From: Halochromatium sp.
GTDB taxonomy: Bacteria; Pseudomonadota; Gammaproteobacteria; Chromatiales; Chromatiaceae
Direction: 5' to 3'
NCBI GenBank assembly: GCA_010912705.1
Contig: POWB01000013.1
Coordinates: 1-64,000 of the forward strand
Length of the DNA: 64,000 nucleotides
Shown here: positions 58,248 to 64,000 of the stretch, piece by piece
Layout: each line of letters begins with the position of its first letter
Numbering within the stretch: position 1 is the stretch's first letter
Program-made: the position numbers and the translations under genes
Notes under the pieces: generated by a model
What the model was told of the DNA's origin: nothing
The model's database searches: none
What the model saw: the letters and a program-made list of their open reading frames with translations, nothing else

Positions 58248-59156
58248 CTAGACCCAGTAAGCGATTCGCCAGCGGTACTTGGCGTAGATGAAGATCGTTA
58301 GGAGCCAACCAGTTGCGGTCATCAGCAACACCGCAACCCAATTGGAAAATGATGGAAATTGGCCTAGAAGTGGTGCACGGACAAGCTCAAGAAAGTGATA
58401 AAACGGGTTCCAGTTGAGTACGATCGCTCGTTCAGGGAGCATGTCTGCTTGCCAGATGATGGGCGTCAAGAAAAATGTAACTTGTATGACGCTAGCAATG
58501 ATCTGCGGGATATCTCTGAAGCGCGCGCTTATCAAGCCGAGCAATAAGCCGAGCCACAGTGCGTTTAAGGCGAGTATTGAGACACCCAGCAAAGCAAGCA
58601 AGAACGCGAATGGTCCAGGAAAAACTCCAAACAACAGGCTGATGATCACAAAGATCCAGAAGTTATGAGCGAAGATCAGCAGATTGCGCCAGATATCGCG
58701 ATAGATGTGGACTGATAAGGGCACCGAGAGTTGCCGGATCAACCCTTCTGCCGCAATGAACGAGTTGGTTGAGTCCATGACGAAGCCCGACATCAGACCC
58801 CAAACGACAAATCCTGCGGCAACGTAAGGCAGAAAGTCACCGAGTTCGATCTTGAACAAGGTCCCGTAGAGCAGGCCAAGGGCACCGATCATGACACCCA
58901 TCGAGATAGTCAACCAGAATGGGCCAATTTTCGATCGCCGGTAACGCTGGCGGATATCTTGCAACGCCAGGGTTCCCCAGAGGCGCCGTAAGCACCATCC
59001 GGCGGCGATATCGCGCCAAGCGCGCACCAGCTGTACCTTGCTGACAAGTCCGGATGCAGTTGTCGTCATCACCTTGAGTGTTTGTATTAGGTTAGCCGTC
59101 GATAACAGATAGTCGCCCTGTACAGAACCAGCCCCCTCCCGAGAGTCTTGGTCCAT
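58248..59156 (-). CDS. Polysaccharide ABC exporter, permease subunit
   Basis: 302 residues of ABC-2 permease type with about six helices. Landmarks are RYRRSKIGPFWLTISMGVMI, LLGLISARFRDIPQIIASVI, 'FFLTPIIWQADMLPERA' and NPFYHFLELVRAPLLG, ending YRWRIAYWV. These align with the permease at 20071-20910, so the two exporter pairs are duplicates of one ancestral module. The first about 30 residues (MDQDSREGAGSVQGDYLLST) are extra compared with that paralogue, so a later start (for example the Met at residue 30) is possible. It is the first gene of a minus-strand block. Confidence 0.9.
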   Translation of the reverse strand: MDQDSREGAGSVQGDYLLSTANLIQTLKVMTTTASGLVSKVQLVRAWRDIAAGWCLRRLWGTLALQDIRQRYRRSKIGPFWLTISMGVMIGALGLLYGTLFKIELGDFLPYVAAGFVVWGLMSGFVMDSTNSFIAAEGLIRQLSVPLSVHIYRDIWRNLLIFAHNFWIFVIISLLFGVFPGPFAFLLALLGVSILALNALWLGLLLGLISARFRDIPQIIASVIQVTFFLTPIIWQADMLPERAIVLNWNPFYHFLELVRAPLLGQFPSFSNWVAVLLMTATGWLLTIFIYAKYRWRIAYWV

Positions 59157-59639
59157 GTTCGCGTACGCGCTAACTGTGTTGAATGGAATGCCGCCCGTGA
59201 TGGCTGACCCTAGGGACCAAGACCGCAGAGGTTAGCCGATAACCGAGTCATGTGAGGCAACTTGCCGCCACCCTCACCCCCACTTTTGACCAGAATTTCA
59301 TAGTATCCATGAATACCGCGACGACTGCATCCCAACATCCGGGTTCAGGGAAGACAGCCAAGCGCAACCACTGTAACATTCACCCATCAACTGATAATCA
59401 CCGGCGATGCCGCCAGGCGAACCTCGCAGATGTCTGCGCACATGTCAACTCCCGTCCTAGTCACTGGCTACATCGGTAGCCGTATTTGTAAGGAGCTAGC
59501 CATGGTCAGGTACACCTCATGGCATAAGACAAACTGGTATGCGGCCCCAGAATTGCGTGAAGACTGTTGTTCAGTATAACCCGCTCTATCATGACAAACC
59601 CTTACCGGCGCCCTCCGCCTCGTCACAGTGTCATCTGAG
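59157..59639. promoter_or_regulatory. Divergent region between exporter and galE, containing a gene vestige
   Basis: About 480 bp with no intact gene. It must include promoters for the minus-strand exporter block and, unless read through, for galE. The only coding trace is the short epimerase-like frame at 59442-59579. No terminator or convincing promoter pair was recognised. Confidence 0.4.
59442..59579 (+). pseudogene. Vestigial 5' end of a second nucleotide-sugar epimerase
   Basis: A 45-codon frame starts MSTPVLVTGYIGSRICKELA and then loses similarity. The intact galE 60 bp downstream starts MSNLPLPILVTGGAGYIGSH then ACKALA. The match covers the first strand and helix of the Rossmann fold, with the glycine loop shortened by about three residues (GGAGYIG to GYIG), which would destroy NAD binding. 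It is most simply the remnant of a lost epimerase gene that once stood before galE. Confidence 0.5.
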
Positions 59640-60629
59640 ATGTCCAACCTGCCACTTCCGATCCTCGTCACCGGCGGTGCCGGCTACATCGGCAGCCATG
59701 CCTGCAAGGCATTGGCGGCGGCCGGCTATTCACCCATCGCCTACGATAACCTGGTAAACGGACATCCCTGGGCCGTGCGCTGGGGGCCGCTCGAACATGG
59801 TGACATCCTTGATCGGGCTCGCCTAGACGCGGTGCTGCGCAAGTATCGACCTGCGGCAGTGATGCATTTTGCGGCCTTCGCTTATGTTGGCGAGTCCATG
59901 GCAGACCCTGGCAAGTATTATCGTAACAATGTCGCTGGCACACTGACGCTGCTGGAGGCCATGCGTGATCAAGGCATCGACAAGTTGGTGTTTTCCAGCA
60001 CCTGCGCCACCTATGGCGTACCTGAGCAGGTTCCTATCGGGGAACAGCATCCACAGCGGCCGATCAATCCTTACGGTGCTTCCAAATGGATGGTGGAGCG
60101 GATGCTGGCAGATTTCGGCAGCGCACATGGGCTGCGGGCGATTGCGTTGCGCTATTTTAATGCCGCTGGCGCTGATCCGGATGGCGAGCTTGGCGAGGTG
60201 CATGATCCGGAAACGCACCTGATCCCGCTGGTGCTCGATGCCGCCTCCGGGCGACTGCCCACGGTGACTGTGTATGGCGATGATTATCCGACACCTGACG
60301 GCACCTGTGTGCGCGACTACATCCATGTTACCGATTTAGCCCATGCACATTTGTTGGCACTTCGGGCGCTTCAGGCAGGGGCTGAAACTACCGCGTACAA
60401 TCTAGGCAATGGTAAGGGCTTTTCGGTGCGTGAGGTGATCGACTGCGCTCAGCGTGTGACCGCACGGTCGGTGCCGGTAGAAACGGGACCACGCCGCATA
60501 GGCGACCCCCCACAGCTGGTGGGGGATGCGGTACGCATTCGCGAAGCGCTTGGCTGGCTGCCGGCATACGCGGATTTGGAAATGATCATCGAGACCGCTT
60601 GGCGTTGGAGCCAGCGCGCGGCTGGCTAG
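59640..60629 (+). CDS. galE: UDP-glucose 4-epimerase
   Basis: 329 residues from the ATG at 59640 (a GTG at 59628 is possible but adds only four residues). The NAD loop is TGGAGYIG (11-18), the catalytic triad is in SSTCATYG and YGASK (Tyr145, Lys149), and the GalE signature regions are DNLVNGHPWAVRWG, FAAFAYVGESM, RYFNAAGADPDGELGE and GTCVRDYIHVTDLAHAHL. The family interconverts UDP-glucose and UDP-galactose (or the N-acetyl forms) in the cytoplasm, feeding Gal residues to the transferases around it. It is the only gene here for making a nucleotide sugar apart from the epimerase-methyltransferase fusion. It converges with the beta-helix gene at 60675. Confidence 0.95.
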   Translation: MSNLPLPILVTGGAGYIGSHACKALAAAGYSPIAYDNLVNGHPWAVRWGPLEHGDILDRARLDAVLRKYRPAAVMHFAAFAYVGESMADPGKYYRNNVAGTLTLLEAMRDQGIDKLVFSSTCATYGVPEQVPIGEQHPQRPINPYGASKWMVERMLADFGSAHGLRAIALRYFNAAGADPDGELGEVHDPETHLIPLVLDAASGRLPTVTVYGDDYPTPDGTCVRDYIHVTDLAHAHLLALRALQAGAETTAYNLGNGKGFSVREVIDCAQRVTARSVPVETGPRRIGDPPQLVGDAVRIREALGWLPAYADLEMIIETAWRWSQRAAG

Positions 60630-60674
60630 CAATAGGGCACATTCGCTGATCCAGCCGCCGGCCTTGGTTAGAGT

Positions 60675-62105
60675 CTACTGTGTGCCGATCGCCCCGAGGC
60701 CATTGACTCCGAACTCATTGTCAACGGTCCAATTGTTGGGCGAGTTTGAGAAAAAGATGCCGAAACCATTCTGATTTGGTAGTACCGCGCCCGTGTAACT
60801 TAGGCCGATCCAGTTGAAACTGATCGAGTTGCCTTGAGAATTATAACACTGGGCGCCGTGGGTGTTGTTGCCGCCGAGCACGTTATCCTCAATCACCACA
60901 TTCGTTGAATTTCCCTCTACCGATACGCCGACATCTTGCAGGCCAAGCATGTTGGATGCCGTTTTGTCTGCGCCGATAATGTTGTTCTGTACGTAGATCA
61001 GGTTGGCGGAGCCAGTCGTACCAGGAGAGGGAGCAGTGAGGCCAATGACGACGCCGCCTAAACGATTACCAGAGATGATATTACCACCCCAAGAGCCGCC
61101 TATAGCGTTGTAGTAAGCACCGTTGGATGCAAGCACGCCAACTTCCCCATTGCCAATCACGGCGGTCCCTTCGCGGTCAACCCCGATGTGGTTGGCGAAG
61201 ATCACGTTACCAATGTTGGATGGGTGCAGCAGTTCTATACCTGCGGAGTCGTTACCAGAGATGACGTTGCCAGGACCAATCCAAGTCTCACCAGCACCAG
61301 CGCCAAGAAACACGCCGTCGGACGTGTTGCCAAGCCCAGCTAGACCACTCGCATCGGTGCCGATGTAGTTGGATTGCAGCGAATTGGTGCGGTAGCGGAT
61401 ACCGGCAGACTGCGTAGTGTTAATGTCGTCGCCAATGGTCACTGCATTGTCGTTGCCGCTGATGAGATTGCGCAAAAGTACATTTTGGCTTGAGGCGATG
61501 CCAACTCCGCGCGTACCCGCATGACCGTACGGGGATTGGTAGTTAAGATCGTACGAAAATCCTTGGTTTCGGCTGACAACACCCAGGAAATTATCTCGCA
61601 CCCAGTTCGCCTCCGACTCTGGGCCGATGGTGACAGCGTTCGAGCGATAGTTGATGATGCCGACGCCAGCCAGGGTACTGACATTGCCGAACTGGAAGTA
61701 GACGGCAGATTCCATCCCTCTGGCGTCCAGAATGACGGCGGGAAAGCTCAGGCCACCACCCGCAGGCATGCTGTTGTAGCCCGGTTGCGTAGTCGCATCG
61801 ATGACAAGTTGCTCGTTGATGTATAGGGTATCGTCGAGGCTGATGGTGACGGGAGACGCACTCGATGCGCCCAGAATGTTGAAGGCGATAAAGTCAAGGC
61901 CAGGGCTGAAGTAGTTTGCTTGCTGGACAGCCCAGGGCAGCGAGTTAGGTATGCTGCGGCTACCGCTAGTGTTGTTAACCACAAAGGTTGCGGCAGACAC
62001 GTAGCCCGACAACAAGGCGGTACTGAGCAGCACAAGATATCCACATCTCCTTGTCCTAGACAGCATTTTCAGTTTTAATTTAAGCGTATTACGAAGGTTC
62101 ATCAT
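60675..62105 (-). CDS. Secreted right-handed beta-helix protein
   Basis: About 476 residues from the ATG at 62105, preceded by a GGGGAG site (frame open to 62213). The signal region is RRCGYLVLLSTALLSGYVSA, then ATFVVNNTSGSRSIPNSLPW, a start common to CSLREA-type/beta-helix proteins. The rest is a solenoid of rungs such as GVGIASSQNVLLRNLISGND, GAGETWIGPGNVISGNDSAG and NVIFANHIGVDREGTAVIGN, similar to polysaccharide-binding parallel beta-helices (NosD/pectate-lyase-like). It probably interacts with or processes a surface glycan. It ends NWTVDNEFGVNGLGAIGTQ and shows no membrane anchor or sorting signal. Confidence 0.85.
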   Translation of the reverse strand: MMNLRNTLKLKLKMLSRTRRCGYLVLLSTALLSGYVSAATFVVNNTSGSRSIPNSLPWAVQQANYFSPGLDFIAFNILGASSASPVTISLDDTLYINEQLVIDATTQPGYNSMPAGGGLSFPAVILDARGMESAVYFQFGNVSTLAGVGIINYRSNAVTIGPESEANWVRDNFLGVVSRNQGFSYDLNYQSPYGHAGTRGVGIASSQNVLLRNLISGNDNAVTIGDDINTTQSAGIRYRTNSLQSNYIGTDASGLAGLGNTSDGVFLGAGAGETWIGPGNVISGNDSAGIELLHPSNIGNVIFANHIGVDREGTAVIGNGEVGVLASNGAYYNAIGGSWGGNIISGNRLGGVVIGLTAPSPGTTGSANLIYVQNNIIGADKTASNMLGLQDVGVSVEGNSTNVVIEDNVLGGNNTHGAQCYNSQGNSISFNWIGLSYTGAVLPNQNGFGIFFSNSPNNWTVDNEFGVNGLGAIGTQ

Positions 62106-62295
62106 GGTGTTTTTCTCCCCAGTTCTCGTAGTCGCGGTGTCCTGGTTGGCCACCTCGGTTCTCGTTCCTACGGTCTGTTGGCGATAGTATGCTGCATCGT
62201 TTTGGATATCCACGAAATCCCGCTGTGCTTGACTTTACTCATCGTATCGGCCAGTTACCAAGCTTCGATATCCTGCATCGCCGGAACGATCGCTG

Positions 62296-64000
62296 ATGGC
62301 TTACGGGAAGTATAGCAACGCCGCGCACGGCATCGAAGCCCTATTTGATGCACGCTGGTATCAGGCGAGTTACCCTGACCTCGCCATTGCCCGCTGTGAT
62401 GCGCTTGAGCATTATTTGCGATACGGCTCATCACAACTCCGAAACCCACACCCATTATTCGACACCGCATGGTACTTACGCAGTTACGGTCAGTTTTTCG
62501 CTCCGTCGGACAATCCCTTAAGGCACTATCTAGCAAAAGGGTGGCACAGAGGCTACGACCCTCATCCGCTCTTTGATTCTCACTGGTATCTTTCTCAGTA
62601 TTCTGATGTCAACGCCAGAGGGATCAATCCACTTATTCACTATTTAGACTTTGGGGCAGCAGAGGGCAGAGACCCAAATCCTTTTTTTTCCTCAACATGG
62701 TACTTGAGAAATAATCCAGACGTCAAAGCAGCGGGAATGAATCCGCTTGCCCACTTTGCTCAGTTTGGTTTTTTAGAAAAAAGGCAACCTAACCCGCTTT
62801 TTGACCTCGACGCTTATTTGAGCCGACATCCTGCGCTGTGCAAGACTAGAGTCAACCCACTCACCCATTTTCTCCGCGTTGGCACGAGTGAAGGCTTCGC
62901 GCTTGAGGTTGAGCCAGAAGTAAATGGGCAATCGCTTGAGGCCAGGGCTTATTCAGACTGGTTGAATCACCATCGCTGGGATTCGACGGCGGCTGCCTCT
63001 GCCTATACTGCGATCAAACGGCTGCGTCAACGCCCGCTGATTAGCCTAGTCGTGGTCGATGGCAATCTGGACGCCATATCAATTGCTCAGTTATTGGCAC
63101 GACTAGAGGATCAGATCTACCCGGATTGGGAGGTTTGCTTGGCGGGTGCAACGGCCGATAGCGCTGAGTTAAAAGCGGTTTTAAAAGGCCCTGCGCAAAA
63201 GATGCGGCCTGGCATCGACATACGCCAGGTCACCGCCACAGGCTCGCTAGGTCGTCGACTGCATTCCGCAAGCGCGTTGGTGCGTGGAGACTATGTGCTT
63301 GTTATGGGTGCGGGCTGCCAGCTGCATCCAGCAGCACTGACAGAGTTGGCGCTGAACCTGACCTGTGATGGTGAAGAACAGCCAAGCCTCGTTTACTTTG
63401 ACCACGACCATTGCCGAACAGATCGGACTCGCTACGCGCCGGCCTTTAAGCCAGATTGGTCGCCTGAACTGTTGCTCTCTTATCCTTACTTTGGCCCTGT
63501 GTTCTGTTTGCAAAAAGCCGTGTTCCGCAGCGCGACACGGACACTCGTCGATACCAACATCGAGGTTGCGGTACTACAGGAGCTAGCATTATCTTCGACC
63601 GAAAACCATCATCGGGTTGCACACATCGCGCAGGTGCTGTTCCACGTTGACGCCCCCCCAGCGCACTCTCAAAGTGCAACCGCGCTTGACGCAACGTTGC
63701 AGGTGACAAGGACAACGCTCAAACGCCGAAGGCTTCGGGCTAAGGCTAACCGCCCAAGCTGGGCGTACCGAGAGCGGATACCTGCAACTGCATTACGTTT
63801 CGATGATCAGGGTCCGCGGGTCGCTATTATCATTCCTACCCGAAATCAATTAGGGGTTTTGCAATATCTCATCGATTCACTGCGATGGACGCAGTATCGC
63901 AATTATACTGTTCACGTGATCGACAATGAGAGCGATGATTCGGCGACGCTCGATTACCTCTTACAGCTGAAGCATGAGGTGATTCGGATTGCCTCGCCTG
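62296..64000 (+). CDS. WYL-repeat plus tandem GT2 glycosyltransferase (partial, runs off right edge)
   Basis: An open frame of 568 codons starts MAYGKYSNAAHGIEALFDAR; an in-frame stop at 62230 with no other start codon before the ATG fixes the start. Residues about 15-205 hold five repeats of FDxxWYLxxYxDVxAxGxNPLxHYLxxGxxEGRxPxP, the same repeat as in the 1466-residue fusion. A GT2-like unit follows (about 245-420: PLISLVVVDGNLDAISIAQL, YVLVMGAGCQLHPAALTELA, VYFDHDHCR). A second begins at 512 (VAIIIPTRNQLGVLQYLIDS, HVIDNESDDSATLDYLLQL) and is cut at the window edge. The gene is somewhat richer in A and T than galE and diverges from the beta-helix gene with a 190-bp gap. Confidence 0.88.
   Translation, partial: MAYGKYSNAAHGIEALFDARWYQASYPDLAIARCDALEHYLRYGSSQLRNPHPLFDTAWYLRSYGQFFAPSDNPLRHYLAKGWHRGYDPHPLFDSHWYLSQYSDVNARGINPLIHYLDFGAAEGRDPNPFFSSTWYLRNNPDVKAAGMNPLAHFAQFGFLEKRQPNPLFDLDAYLSRHPALCKTRVNPLTHFLRVGTSEGFALEVEPEVNGQSLEARAYSDWLNHHRWDSTAAASAYTAIKRLRQRPLISLVVVDGNLDAISIAQLLARLEDQIYPDWEVCLAGATADSAELKAVLKGPAQKMRPGIDIRQVTATGSLGRRLHSASALVRGDYVLVMGAGCQLHPAALTELALNLTCDGEEQPSLVYFDHDHCRTDRTRYAPAFKPDWSPELLLSYPYFGPVFCLQKAVFRSATRTLVDTNIEVAVLQELALSSTENHHRVAHIAQVLFHVDAPPAHSQSATALDATLQVTRTTLKRRRLRAKANRPSWAYRERIPATALRFDDQGPRVAIIIPTRNQLGVLQYLIDSLRWTQYRNYTVHVIDNESDDSATLDYLLQLKHEVIRIASP

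Overview
This window looks like a gammaproteobacterial chromosome, possibly from the purple sulfur bacteria (Chromatiales). That placement is an inference from moderately high GC, from several DUF1566 and DUF4214 surface proteins, and from the type I secretion and S-layer style gene set; I saw no rRNA or other phylogenetic marker. Almost everything encoded here builds, exports or decorates the cell surface. I see no tRNA, rRNA, CRISPR array or central metabolism other than one UDP-glucose 4-epimerase.

Block 1 (413 down to 38567, all minus strand; read from high to low coordinates). It opens with a DUF4214/beta-helix surface protein whose stop overlaps an ABC-2 permease, followed by a Wzt-like ATPase carrying a C-terminal glycan-binding domain and a 1.5-kilo-residue protein with four glycosyltransferase domains. 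Next come a small NTF2-like secreted protein and a large secreted protein, then a DUF4214/DUF1566 protein translationally coupled to a parvulin foldase. After these lie a two-domain glycosyltransferase, a second ABC exporter pair, a GT2 transferase, an epimerase-methyltransferase fusion, a DUF4214/coiled-coil/methyltransferase protein and two GT4 genes. The block ends with a 1191-residue RTX/S-layer-like protein, two methyltransferases, a GT4, a SapC-family protein, and the ABC and HlyD-type parts of a type I secretion system.

Block 2 (38734-45213, plus): an acyltransferase-3/SGNH O-acyltransferase, two DUF1566 proteins (one with a nearly perfect 735-bp internal duplication), and a zinc-ribbon/methyltransferase gene split by one amber codon. 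Block 3 (45214-51672) is a scar-rich segment: a decayed IS4-type transposase, a decayed small membrane/coiled-coil gene, a GT4, an AT-rich sulfotransferase, an IS1595-type transposase remnant, a second copy of the NTF2-like plus secreted protein pair, and another sulfotransferase. Block 4 (51825-59156, minus): a third ABC exporter pair, a 1466-residue sulfotransferase/WYL-repeat/WbsX/RgpF fusion and a GT. Block 5: a vestigial epimerase 5' end, galE, a secreted beta-helix protein, and a repeat-plus-GT2 giant cut by the right edge.

Working model (inference): lipid- or carrier-linked glycans are assembled by the multi-domain transferases, capped or modified by methyl-, sulfo- and acyltransferases, exported by three ABC-2 systems, and used on the surface together with a type I-secreted S-layer-like protein and DUF4214-bearing proteins. 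The most intriguing element is the DUF4214/coiled-coil/methyltransferase protein. It has perfect 42-bp repeats in its coil and lies on the same strand as an exporter ATPase with a glycan-reading domain. It resembles in principle, but not in domain order, the WbdD chain-length ruler.
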